Shown one piece after another: positions 8,980 through 16,832 of a stretch of 64,000 bases of DNA. Position numbers and translations under genes: made by a program. Every line of letters begins with the position of its first letter. The stretch's first letter is position 1. The stretch is taken from the NCBI GenBank assembly GCA_021774335.1, contig JAJFJD010000009.1:1-64000 (forward strand), in the 5' to 3' direction. Under the pieces are notes generated by a model, which had not been told where the DNA came from, searched no databases, and worked only from the letters and a program-made list of their open reading frames with translations. Source of the DNA: Alphaproteobacteria bacterium. Lineage in GTDB: Bacteria; Pseudomonadota; Alphaproteobacteria; UBA8366.

Positions 8980-9705
8980 TCAAGAGTCGGGTGCCACGCA
9001 ATCCTTCGCACCGCGCAGCGTGCAGAACTCATACCGCTGGCGCTTCGACCAGAAAGCGATTGCGTCGTTCACCGTCTGCCAATCGTCGAACAGGTCGGCC
9101 GAAATGTTTTTGGACCCGAGCCGGCGGTCGACGGACGCGATCAGGATATCGTCGGACACTGCATCGGTAACCCGCGTCTCCATGGTGATATCGCCGCTGA
9201 ACCCGGGATGGTCCGCCGCGTAACTCAGGAGAGACGATGCCACCAATGTGGTCGGCAGAATGGTCGACGCGGCGTCCAGCACCGCGACGTCTTTCTCCGC
9301 ATTCGTAATGACCACGGTCAGGCGCAGCGTGCCGGGCCCTGCCTTGCCAACGATCCGGTAGTCCTTCTTTAAGTTGTCGGCGAGCATCGCGTGAAAATTA
9401 TTGGCAACACTGTCGAGGTCCTTACGGGCCATCTTGTCCTTGTCCTTCGGGTCCCGATAGATCGTCACCGGGTCGATCAGGATATTCCTGTAAGAGCTGA
9501 ACGCCGTTTTGTTCTTTGCCGCGGCGCTGCGGTAGACCCGATTGGCCTCGCCGGTCATGCCGGGCATCAAATTCGAATAATCGGCCAGGAATCCGGAAAA
9601 TTCGACGTTCCGAGCCTGCCGGCTGGCGGCGCAGGCCGTGAGGCCAAGCGCGCACACGATGATGATGAGCCCGGTTGAAATGCGGCTCCGCGTTATTGTT
9701 TTCAT
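8980..9705 (-). CDS. DUF3313 family lipoprotein
   Basis: A 241-residue exported protein. The N-terminus MKTITRSRISTG is followed by a hydrophobic run ending in the lipobox LTAC, giving a lipidated Cys24. The mature part begins with SGFLADYSNLMPG, characteristic of the DUF3313 family of secreted lipoproteins of unknown function. A later stretch, TRVTDAVSDDILIASVDRR, resembles the typical turn near the end of that domain. GGAG lies 7 nt before the ATG. It stands alone between two FNR-box regions; function unknown. Confidence 0.78.
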   Translation of the reverse strand: MKTITRSRISTGLIIIVCALGLTACAASRQARNVEFSGFLADYSNLMPGMTGEANRVYRSAAAKNKTAFSSYRNILIDPVTIYRDPKDKDKMARKDLDSVANNFHAMLADNLKKDYRIVGKAGPGTLRLTVVITNAEKDVAVLDAASTILPTTLVASSLLSYAADHPGFSGDITMETRVTDAVSDDILIASVDRRLGSKNISADLFDDWQTVNDAIAFWSKRQRYEFCTLRGAKDCVAPDS

Positions 9706-9952
9706 TTAAGGCTCCAAATTCAAAGACCGTGGTTCGGCGAACCGATCAGAAAGCGACGGTATTTATAGGGCAGGAACCGGCCTCGAAGCAGGACATATCG
9801 GCGCAAATCCTCGTGAGCGAACCGAGACCGTGACGGACCATATTGGCCTGATCAGAGGATGATTTCCCGGCTGGTTCCGCCGGGTTTGGCCATTTGACCT
9901 TCCAGTGACTGGATGTTTTAGCGTGCGGCCTTAGTCGGCGAATGGAGCGGCA

Positions 9953-9966
9953 TTGATCAATCTCAA
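9953..9966. promoter_or_regulatory. FNR/FixK-type box at the cytochrome c' gene
   Basis: TTGATCAATCTCAA, one mismatch from consensus. It ends 3 bp before the cytochrome c' ATG at 9969. A TAGAAT at 9989-9994 sits exactly where the -10 of a class II FNR promoter would be (start near 10001), but that lies inside the signal-peptide codons, so the meaning is unclear. Confidence 0.5.
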
Positions 9967-9968
9967 GG

Positions 9969-10451
9969 ATGTACAGCGTGTTGCAGACTAGAATTCGGAT
10001 CGGGCTCGGGGCTGTGTGCCTCATGGTGGCGATTCTCGCTGGGGCGGGTGTCGCGGTATCGCACGGCGGCGCCACTGGCGTGGTCAAGGAACGCATGGAC
10101 GCCATGAAGGACATGGGCGGCCGTATGAAAGCGATGGCCGCGATGGTGCGAGGGCGCACACCGTTCGATGCTGCGTCGGCCAAGGAAGCGGCGGACGCGA
10201 TCGCGGCGCATGCGCGCGATGTTCCGCGCCTGTTTCCGAAAGGCAGCCGCCATGGTCCATCGGAAGCGATCGAGAAGATATGGATCGAATGGCCGCAATT
10301 CGTGGCCGAGGCGAAAGCTCTTGAAGACCGCGCCGATGTTCTTGGACGCCAGACCGTGACCGCGAAATCCGGGGCGGATCTAGGGCGCGCCTTCGGTGAC
10401 ATCGGACGAAGCTGTAAGAGCTGTCACGGCAGATATCGAGAGAAAAAGTAG
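9969..10451 (+). CDS. Cytochrome c' family periplasmic protein
   Basis: A 160-residue protein with an N-terminal signal (QTRIRIGLG followed by a hydrophobic run to about residue 31) and a single heme-binding motif C149-K-S-C152-H153 at the extreme C-terminus. This is the hallmark of the four-helix-bundle cytochromes c'. These bind NO and are linked to NO resistance in denitrifiers and methanotrophs. Alternative starts are GTG 9978 and ATG 10023; only the upstream ones keep a proper charged signal peptide. The gene ends 10 bp before the multicopper oxidase gene, and nnrS follows. Confidence 0.87.
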   Translation: MYSVLQTRIRIGLGAVCLMVAILAGAGVAVSHGGATGVVKERMDAMKDMGGRMKAMAAMVRGRTPFDAASAKEAADAIAAHARDVPRLFPKGSRHGPSEAIEKIWIEWPQFVAEAKALEDRADVLGRQTVTAKSGADLGRAFGDIGRSCKSCHGRYREKK

Positions 10452-10461
10452 AGAGGCCGCC

Positions 10462-11916
10462 ATGAACCTACATTCCGTTTCTCGAATGGGCATGAACCGT
10501 CGTCACATTCTCCGGGGGCTTATGGCAACGGCGGCGGTCGTGTCTTTGCCGCCACAAAGCATCGCCGCGACCAGTGGTACGGATCAATGGCGCACGATCA
10601 CGGCCAAGCCGGGCGACGCGAGGCTTCTCGACGCGGCACAGTCCGTCCGAACCAAGATTTGGGGGTATGACGGGAGCGTTCCAGGACCGCTTCTGCGCTA
10701 CCGGCAGGGCGATACCGTACGGGTGCGGTTGGAGAACCAGTTGCCGGATCCGACCAGTATCCATTGGCATGGCGTTGCAATCGATAATCGGATGGATGGT
10801 GTGGTCGGGTTGACCCAGGCAGCCGTTGGGCCGGGCGAGCAGTTCGACTATGAATTCACCCTGCCCGATCCCGGCACCTTTTGGTATCACACGCATAATC
10901 AATCGTGGGAGCAGATGGCCCGCGGTCTTTACGGTGTTCTCGTCGTCGATGAACGCGATGCTCCGGCGGTCGATCAGGATCTGCTGTTCGTCATCGACGA
11001 TTGGCGATTGCGGCAGGATGGTCAGATCGATACCGGTTCGTTCGGCAATATGCATGATTGGGCGCATGCGGGCCGGCTCGGGAACTGGTTGACGGTGAAC
11101 GGCGCCGACCGGCCGCAGATTTCCGTTAAGTCCGGCGAGCGTATCCGGCTACGGCTCGTCAACACTGCCAACGCCCGGATCTTCCGCTTGGATCTTCGGT
11201 CGCCGGCTCATGCCGCGTCGATGATCGCCGTCGATGGGTTTCCGCTGGCGTTGCCACAGGAACTTCAGGAAGCCATCGAACTTGCGCCGGGCCAGCGGGT
11301 GGACGTGATCCTCGACATGACAGGGGATCCCGGTGGGCGGGTCGCGATCCGCGAAACCAGCACCGGTAAGCCGGTCGACTGCGCTCATTTTGTATATGAC
11401 AAAACTGGCGGCAAAAAGCCGCGAACGAACCGTCGCATTGCGGCCCTGCCGACCTGGGGTAACCACGCGCCTGTCGACATCGCGGCTGCCCGCGAGATCG
11501 ACCTTCATATGACCGGCGGGGCAATGGGGATGATGTCCGGCGCCATGCATCGCGGGCGAATGATGCCGATGGGTGATCTTGTCGACGCGCGCAAGGTATG
11601 GGCATTCAATGGTGTAGCCGGCGATTTGGACAGGCCGCTCGCGCAACTGCGGCGCAACGAACACATTCTCATCAACATCAAGAACGACACGCGATGGCCG
11701 CATGCGATGCATCTGCATGGTCACCATTTCCAGGTCGTGCGGCGTAACGGCACGCCGGTATCGGGTACACCCTGGCGGGACACCGAATTGGTGCGCCCGA
11801 TGGAGCAGGTGACACTCGGCCTCGTTGCGGACAATCCTGGGAAATGGCTATTCCATTGCCATATGCTCGAACATCAGGCCGGTGGCATGAAGACCTGGAT
11901 CGATGTCCGAGCCTGA
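10462..11916 (+). CDS. Tat-exported multicopper oxidase (CueO/CopA-like)
   Basis: A 484-residue periplasmic three-cupredoxin enzyme. The start ATG 10462 follows AGAGAGG and gives MNRRHILRG, a twin-arginine signal, so it is exported folded with copper. Copper ligands are visible as SIHWHG, FWYHTHNQSW, HAMHLHGHHF and WLFHCHMLEHQAGGM; the last supplies the type 1 site Cys-His-Met. A Met-rich insert (GGAMGMMSGAMHRGRMMPMG, about residues 352-371) resembles the cuprous-ion-binding region of CueO. The likely reaction is Cu(I) or other metal oxidation coupled to O2 reduction. It lies directly after cytochrome c' and 61 bp before nnrS. Confidence 0.92.
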   Translation: MNLHSVSRMGMNRRHILRGLMATAAVVSLPPQSIAATSGTDQWRTITAKPGDARLLDAAQSVRTKIWGYDGSVPGPLLRYRQGDTVRVRLENQLPDPTSIHWHGVAIDNRMDGVVGLTQAAVGPGEQFDYEFTLPDPGTFWYHTHNQSWEQMARGLYGVLVVDERDAPAVDQDLLFVIDDWRLRQDGQIDTGSFGNMHDWAHAGRLGNWLTVNGADRPQISVKSGERIRLRLVNTANARIFRLDLRSPAHAASMIAVDGFPLALPQELQEAIELAPGQRVDVILDMTGDPGGRVAIRETSTGKPVDCAHFVYDKTGGKKPRTNRRIAALPTWGNHAPVDIAAAREIDLHMTGGAMGMMSGAMHRGRMMPMGDLVDARKVWAFNGVAGDLDRPLAQLRRNEHILINIKNDTRWPHAMHLHGHHFQVVRRNGTPVSGTPWRDTELVRPMEQVTLGLVADNPGKWLFHCHMLEHQAGGMKTWIDVRA

Positions 11917-11945
11917 ACGCCGCGCCAGCTGAGAGTAAAAAGCGG

Positions 11946-11959
11946 CTGATCTGAATCAA
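11946..11959. promoter_or_regulatory. FNR/NnrR-type box before nnrS
   Basis: CTGATCTGAATCAA, one mismatch to TTGAT-N4-ATCAA. It ends 18 bp before the GTG of nnrS, with a TATAGT between (11968-11973). NnrS was named for regulation by the FNR-family regulator NnrR, so the context supports function, although the spacing to the start codon is short. Confidence 0.5.
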
Positions 11960-11977
11960 AGGCGTTCTATAGTAGCT

Positions 11978-13186
11978 GTGGAACGCTGGTCCGGTTCGGA
12001 ACGCGAGGGGGAGTTGGATTTGCTGCGCGAGGGATTTCGCCCGTTCTTTCTTGGTGCGGGGCTCTTCGCCGTCCTGGGGATGATCCTCTGGTTCGGCTAT
12101 TTCCAGTTTGGTTGGTCCTTACCGGTCGCCGCGGCGCCGGCGTTGTGGCACGGGCACGAAATGATTTTCGGCTTCGTCGCGGCTACCATCGCCGGCTTCA
12201 TCCTCACTGCCTTGCCGAATTGGACCGGGACCGCGCCGATGGCCGGCCGGTGGCTTGCAGCGTTGGTGGTGCTTTGGGTGCTGGGCCGCCTTTTGCTTGC
12301 GACAAGTGCGATATGGCCAGCCGGGTTGGTCGCCATTATCGATGTCGCATTTCTGGTGAGTTTAGCGGGGTATGTCGGCTGGGCGCTGATCGAGTCGCAA
12401 AACTGGCGCAATTTGGTGTTCTTGATAGCGCTTTCCGTGGTTATCGGCGGCAATGTGTTGTTCCATGCCGAGCAGCTTGACCTAGCTGAAGACGGTGGCT
12501 CGGACGGCCTTCGTCTCGCGTTGAACGGCATCGTGCTGTTGATCACCATAATCGGGGGGCGGATTGTTCCGGCCTTTACGCGAAACGCACTCGAACGCGA
12601 AGGGATCGCGCACGATATCAAACAGCGGAAGTGGCTCGACGCGGCCGTGATTATTGCGGTCTTTGCGATCATTCCGGCAGACCTGTTCGCACGCGGTACA
12701 TTCACGGCGGCGGCTGTTACGTTGGTTGCGGCGATCCTCAGTGCCCTGCGATTCCTGACCTGGCAGAGCGAACGAACCCTGGGCATGCCGATCGTGTGGT
12801 CGCTGCATCTTGGGTATCTCTGGCTGATCCTTGGACTGCTCCTGAAAGGACTCGCCGCGTCGCTGCCGTCACTGGCGGGGATCGTTTGGATCCACGCGAT
12901 CACAATCGGCGCGGTCGGAACGATGATCCTGGCGGTGATGACGCGCGCCACCCTCGGCCATACCGGGGGCGCTCTTGTCGCCAGCCGGACGACCGCGATT
13001 GCCTACGGGGCGGTTTCGGTCAGCGCTGTCGCCCGCATCATCGCGCCGGAGGTGCCGGACGCCCTTTACCTGTTCTTCCTTGGGCTGTCCGCTGTTGCCT
13101 GGATTGCCGTCTTTACGACCTTCGTGGTGGAGTTCTGGCCGCGATTGACCGGTTCGCGCGATGCCGGCCCGCAGGCCGACGGGTAG
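11978..13186 (+). CDS. nnrS: NnrS family heme-copper membrane protein
   Basis: A 402-residue integral membrane protein of about 12 helices. It has the family opening LREGFRPFFLGAGLFAVL, conserved WHGHEMIFGFVAATIAGFILTA (histidine-rich helix, 22 residues split here as WHGHEMIFGF plus VAATIAGFILTA) and the later VMTRATLGHTG. NnrS proteins carry heme and copper and protect against NO-derived iron-nitrosyl stress. The GTG start at 11978 is the only reasonable one upstream of the conserved opening apart from a TTG at 12018. Its 3' end is covered on the opposite strand by the tail of the endonuclease III-like gene. Confidence 0.92.
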   Translation: MERWSGSEREGELDLLREGFRPFFLGAGLFAVLGMILWFGYFQFGWSLPVAAAPALWHGHEMIFGFVAATIAGFILTALPNWTGTAPMAGRWLAALVVLWVLGRLLLATSAIWPAGLVAIIDVAFLVSLAGYVGWALIESQNWRNLVFLIALSVVIGGNVLFHAEQLDLAEDGGSDGLRLALNGIVLLITIIGGRIVPAFTRNALEREGIAHDIKQRKWLDAAVIIAVFAIIPADLFARGTFTAAAVTLVAAILSALRFLTWQSERTLGMPIVWSLHLGYLWLILGLLLKGLAASLPSLAGIVWIHAITIGAVGTMILAVMTRATLGHTGGALVASRTTAIAYGAVSVSAVARIIAPEVPDALYLFFLGLSAVAWIAVFTTFVVEFWPRLTGSRDAGPQADG

Positions 13187-13903
13187 TCCGTTCCCGGCGA
13201 TTGCGACAGGGAGGTTGCGTGACGCCATCGGGCAAAGATGCCTCAGGGGACAACCGTGACAAGCCGGCGCATGGCTCCGGCATCGCCGTTGCCCGTGATG
13301 TTTCATCAGCGTGTGGTGCGTGTCGAAATCGGTCGCTGTCCAGGCATCGGGCAGTTGCCGTGTCAGCATGCGCGCCGCGGCCGGGATCAGGGTATCCGGC
13401 GGCACGATGCCGAGGCGCCGTGCCACGCGCAGATGATGGGTATCGACGACCAGCGCACGCATTTGAAGCCGGCTGAAGTTCAAGACGGCGGCACTGACCT
13501 TGGCGCCCACGCCGGGCAACTTCTCAAGCCACGCTAGGGCATCGTCGACTGGCCAATCTTTTAAGAAGTCCAGGTCCAGGCTGCCGCGCCGGGCATGGAT
13601 TTGCCGGAGTGCAGCCGGCAAGTGCACCGCCTTCCGTTCGGCGAAAGTGAGCGGTGCAAGAAATGGTGCCAAGTCGTCCGGTGTCGCATCGCGGACGGCT
13701 TCCCAGCTTCCAAATCGCTCGATTACGGCCTCGAATACCCGTTTCGAGACCGCGGTTTGCGTCCGCGTGCCCAAAAGGGCGAGCACCAACTGGCTTATCG
13801 GGGGCGGGCGTAGCCATGTAGGGGCAGGCCCATAGTGACCTACCAAAATCTGATGTATTTCCGCGAGCCGCGTCGGCGGCAGGGTCGGAAGCGAGTATTG
13901 CAT
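12869..13903 (-). CDS. Endonuclease III-like DNA glycosylase with antisense C-terminal tail
   Basis: HhH-GPD base-excision enzyme. The helix-hairpin-helix LPGVGAKVS keeps the catalytic lysine, VVDTHHLRV keeps the catalytic aspartate, and the iron-sulfur motif C-x6-C-x2-C-x5-C is complete (CRSHAPACHGC, then PLRHLC). It should therefore be a bifunctional glycosylase/lyase. I chose ATG 13903; a TTG at 13921 adds six residues. The recognisable domain ends near 13230, but no stop occurs until 12869, so about 105 residues are simply antisense to nnrS. That tail is probably not conserved and may reflect a lost stop. Confidence 0.8.
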   Translation of the reverse strand: MQYSLPTLPPTRLAEIHQILVGHYGPAPTWLRPPPISQLVLALLGTRTQTAVSKRVFEAVIERFGSWEAVRDATPDDLAPFLAPLTFAERKAVHLPAALRQIHARRGSLDLDFLKDWPVDDALAWLEKLPGVGAKVSAAVLNFSRLQMRALVVDTHHLRVARRLGIVPPDTLIPAAARMLTRQLPDAWTATDFDTHHTLMKHHGQRRCRSHAPACHGCPLRHLCPMASRNLPVAIAGNGLPVGLRAGIARTGQSRPELHHEGRKDGNPGNSGQPKEEQVKGVRHLRRDDAGDSADRNRPVGNRGRPAGDKSAPGMAEGGARHHRQDHRSDRADCDRVDPNDPRQ

Positions 13904-14011
13904 AATTATATTTTCGAACAAAACGGGAACATTTCAAGTGATAATTGAACCAATTTCCCAGAAAGTCGCGGGAAGATTAACAAATCTGCATCTTCAGCCT
14001 GTTTCGAAATT

Positions 14012-14025
14012 TTGATAGCGATCAA
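14012..14025. promoter_or_regulatory. Perfect FNR/FixK-type box in a gene-poor spacer
   Basis: TTGATAGCGATCAA is an exact match to TTGAT-N4-ATCAA. It is 109 bp before ATG 13903 (minus strand, with CAGATT near the expected -10) and about 300 bp before the plus-strand gene at 14323. The spacer 13940-14322 is AT-rich on its left half and holds no gene I can support; a short transcript is possible. Confidence 0.6.
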
Positions 14026-14289
14026 TAATTGTTAAACAGAGAATTTTACTCGTAATGGTGTTGGTCGCTTTGGCCTGTCGCATCGTGTGATGCGGACCGT
14101 CAGTCCGTATCCCGGCGACCGCACCTGCATCGAGATTGCGCCGTGCATCAAAGAAGCCTTCGGCGTATTCCAGCCACCTCCGGATTTTGCAGGCTGAGCG
14201 CGTGCTGTCAGTGGGTGAAAGCTCCGGGTTGGAATTTTATCCTGTTCTGTTAGTGTCATCGAAAATTACGCAAGGTTCGGGAGATTGAC

Positions 14290-14317
14290 CCTCCGTCTCA
14301 TGTTTCATGATTGGAGG
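14290..14317 (+). promoter_or_regulatory. Possible hairpin masking the ribosome-binding site
   Basis: CCTCC (14290-14294) can pair with the Shine-Dalgarno GGAGG (14313-14317), with CATG repeats (14299-14302 and 14306-14309) closing an inner stem. The GGAGG is 5 nt before ATG 14323. This could limit translation of the secreted protein, but it may be chance. Confidence 0.3.
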
Positions 14318-14322
14318 ATTGA

Positions 14323-14877
14323 ATGAAAAGAACCACGTATTTTACCATCGGCCGTTTAGGCGGCCTTGCCATGGCGGGGTTTGTTTTGCTGGGCTCCGTG
14401 CCGGCCGATGCCGTAAGCGCCGTGCAGGGCGTTGAGACATACAAGAATATCGAGGTCAAGTTCACTAAGAACGCTCGGAAATGCGATTTCCAGAGCCTGG
14501 GACCATTCGAGCGCTATCTTACGAATAGCCTGAAAAAGGTCGGCCTGCGCAAAACACGCAGCAGCATCGTCACGGTGTCGCTGGAGATCGGCGGCATTCC
14601 GTTCGGCGCCTTCGAAACGCAGTGCGCCGTCGAGGCGAACCTGCATTTCCGGACGATGCTGCGGTCGGACAACATCGTGACCGACAATCTGGCGGTTCGG
14701 GAAACCATAAACCGCCTGCAGGTTTTTCCGATCTCGCTGTATTCGGTTGGCGCGTTCGGAGTCGATACCACGCTGTATACCTACGCGGACGGCCGGAACA
14801 TCACCAAGGCGGAAAAGAAAGTTTTGGATATGATCGACCGGCTTGTCACGCGGTTCGACAAGGCGCGAGGTAATTAG
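14323..14877 (+). CDS. Secreted hypothetical protein
   Basis: A 184-residue protein not assigned to a family. It has a signal peptide (MKRTTYFTIGRLGG, hydrophobic run, cleavage near VPADA-VSA). The mature part contains KCDFQSLGPFERYLTNSLKK and a pattern of alternating beta strands (SSIVTVSLEIGGIPFGAF, then a single CAVEANLHF). Two cysteines, in RKCDF and TQCAV, could form a disulfide. A strong GGAGG precedes the ATG. It runs convergently against the membrane protein at 14886, with an 8-bp gap. Probably periplasmic; role unknown. Confidence 0.75.
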   Translation: MKRTTYFTIGRLGGLAMAGFVLLGSVPADAVSAVQGVETYKNIEVKFTKNARKCDFQSLGPFERYLTNSLKKVGLRKTRSSIVTVSLEIGGIPFGAFETQCAVEANLHFRTMLRSDNIVTDNLAVRETINRLQVFPISLYSVGAFGVDTTLYTYADGRNITKAEKKVLDMIDRLVTRFDKARGN

Positions 14878-14885
14878 CGGTTGGC

Positions 14886-16712
14886 CTAGCGGCGCACCGT
14901 GTAGACCCGGAAGCCGCTCGTCGCGTCGCGGTCGGTCGGGACCGGCGTGAGCCAGTCCGGCGGCGTGTCGGCAAGCAAACGGTTATAGAGCCGGTCGGGC
15001 TGCTTGTCGTCGAGATAGAAGCGGCGTTCCGCGACCGACGGACAGATCACGATGATGCCGATGTTGCGGCGTTGCGCGATTGCTTGGCTTTCCGTGTCGT
15101 CCGTCGCCGCGAGCAGCCGGTAGCTGTCCCAAATTCCGTCACCGTTGCGATGGTAGGGTGCGCCGACCACCGAATGGCGGGTGCGGTACAGGATTTCCGG
15201 TCCATGGTCGAGCAAGCCGCCGACAACTGTCGGCTTCGCGCCAAGGCCGCCTGGGTCGTTCAGAAGCCCGGCGATGTCAGCGACCTCACATTGGAGTCGT
15301 GCTGTGTCGATCGCCTTGTCCGGCGTCACCGCCAGGACGAAAGTTCCGGACATGAGCGCGCCAAGGATGATGAAGAAGGTCGCGCCGCATTTAACGGCAA
15401 ACTGCCGCGCGCCGGTCAGGACATGTTCGCTCCATGCCATAAGCCGGCCAACCATCTCGGCGAGCGCCCAGACGCTGGCGATTTCGGCGAAGGGGGCGAA
15501 GCGCAGATGCTTTAGCGATAGGACGAAGTAGACGCCGAGCACGAGTGTCAGAAAGGCCCAACGAAGCGTCGCCGGGTGTGTGCGCTCACGCCACAAGATG
15601 AAGCCCAAGAAGATTAGGCAGGGCAGTCCCGCACCGATGAAGAACAAGAAGCGGCCGAACGATTTCATATCGGTCGGCACCAGGGGCTTCAGCTCGGCAA
15701 CCTGCTCGTGCCAGATCGGTATGATCCGGGGGTCAACCGTAGCGAACGGTCCGGCGAAGAAATCCGGGAAGAGGATGCCGAATATGCCGAAGCTAGCGAT
15801 ACCCGCGATTCCGGCCGTCGTCATGCGGGTGCGCAGCGTCGCGTCGGCGCTGCGGTGCCCGTTCTGGTAGAGCGCCAGCCAGAAGCCGGTCACGATAGCG
15901 GCAAGCGCCAAATGCACGACGGAAAGACGGTCATACTCGATATCGAACCAGCCGCTGATCGGGCGTTCGATGATCAAGGATACGAGCGTTGTCGCCAGGA
16001 ATGCACCGCCCACGATGATCTGGTTTCGGGTGAACAGACGGTCACGCCACAACCAGACAACGGCGAGCGTCGCCTGGCATAACCCGACCAACAGCAACAG
16101 TTCGATGCTGACCCAAAGCGCGCCACCATAGCTGATGCCTGCGACGACGGCGCTCCGGACCGACCGCCGGTCGGCCAGTAGACGCAGGGTCGCCCCGATG
16201 CACAGGATGAAGGCGACGAATTGCAGGCTGTGATGATCGGCGCGGCCGAGCATCGTGTAACTCAGAACGCCCGGCTGCAGCAGCAGGATGAAGACGGCCA
16301 GGATGGCGCGGTCGCGGCCGAGCACGGGCCGGGCTGCCCATGCCATTGCGATGCAAGCGAAGAAGGCGACGATCGGCGACGTTACCGCGCCCGCGAAGAA
16401 CAAGGCCTGAGCATCGTCCGCAAAGGGAGACGCCAAGGTCGCGACCATCAGGATGATCACGTCCATCGGCCGCGTCCAATGCAGCGCGTCGCCGTAGGGC
16501 GCATTGCTGCGCGCGATCAACGATTCATGCCAGCCGGTGCCGCCTTGCAGCTCCCCGATGCGGACCAGCCGCATATAGCCGTCCGGCCCCAGCAGGGCGC
16601 CGTCGAAAACCGGCGCGGCCACGGTCTGCCCCAACAAGGCATGCAAAACCGCCCATAAGCCGAAAATGATCAGCCATGGTATAAAGGTACTGGTTCTGCC
16701 CAAAGCGGCCAT
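14886..16712 (-). CDS. Multi-pass membrane protein, STT3/GT-C-like
   Basis: A 608-residue protein with about 11-13 hydrophobic helices and a soluble C-terminal part of roughly 130 residues. After the first helix comes LLGPDGYMRLVRIGELQG, an acidic loop followed by aromatic and basic residues. A later loop reads YTMLGRADHHSLQ. Together these resemble the first loop and DxD/DH features of STT3-like oligosaccharyltransferases and other GT-C enzymes. ATG 16712 begins just before the first helix; a TTG at 16763 opens the frame earlier. The C-terminus ends in FRVYTVRR. It is likely a lipid-linked sugar transferase; the exact reaction is not supported. Confidence 0.65.
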   Translation of the reverse strand: MAALGRTSTFIPWLIIFGLWAVLHALLGQTVAAPVFDGALLGPDGYMRLVRIGELQGGTGWHESLIARSNAPYGDALHWTRPMDVIILMVATLASPFADDAQALFFAGAVTSPIVAFFACIAMAWAARPVLGRDRAILAVFILLLQPGVLSYTMLGRADHHSLQFVAFILCIGATLRLLADRRSVRSAVVAGISYGGALWVSIELLLLVGLCQATLAVVWLWRDRLFTRNQIIVGGAFLATTLVSLIIERPISGWFDIEYDRLSVVHLALAAIVTGFWLALYQNGHRSADATLRTRMTTAGIAGIASFGIFGILFPDFFAGPFATVDPRIIPIWHEQVAELKPLVPTDMKSFGRFLFFIGAGLPCLIFLGFILWRERTHPATLRWAFLTLVLGVYFVLSLKHLRFAPFAEIASVWALAEMVGRLMAWSEHVLTGARQFAVKCGATFFIILGALMSGTFVLAVTPDKAIDTARLQCEVADIAGLLNDPGGLGAKPTVVGGLLDHGPEILYRTRHSVVGAPYHRNGDGIWDSYRLLAATDDTESQAIAQRRNIGIIVICPSVAERRFYLDDKQPDRLYNRLLADTPPDWLTPVPTDRDATSGFRVYTVRR

Positions 16713-16832
16713 GGGTGCGCGGTCCGTTGTGGATTGGGTCCCGCGGCAAGTCTTAATTAACAATGGTTACCAAAAGGTTGCCTGCGGTCCGACAAGAGTC
16801 CGCTGGCCCGCATAAAAGAAGGAGTGCGAAGA

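Noticed and set aside
14032-14259. Minus-strand 75-codon ORF in the AT-rich spacer
   Set aside because: No ribosome site before the ATG, no recognisable motif, and it spans the region right of the FNR box. I leave it out as a gene.
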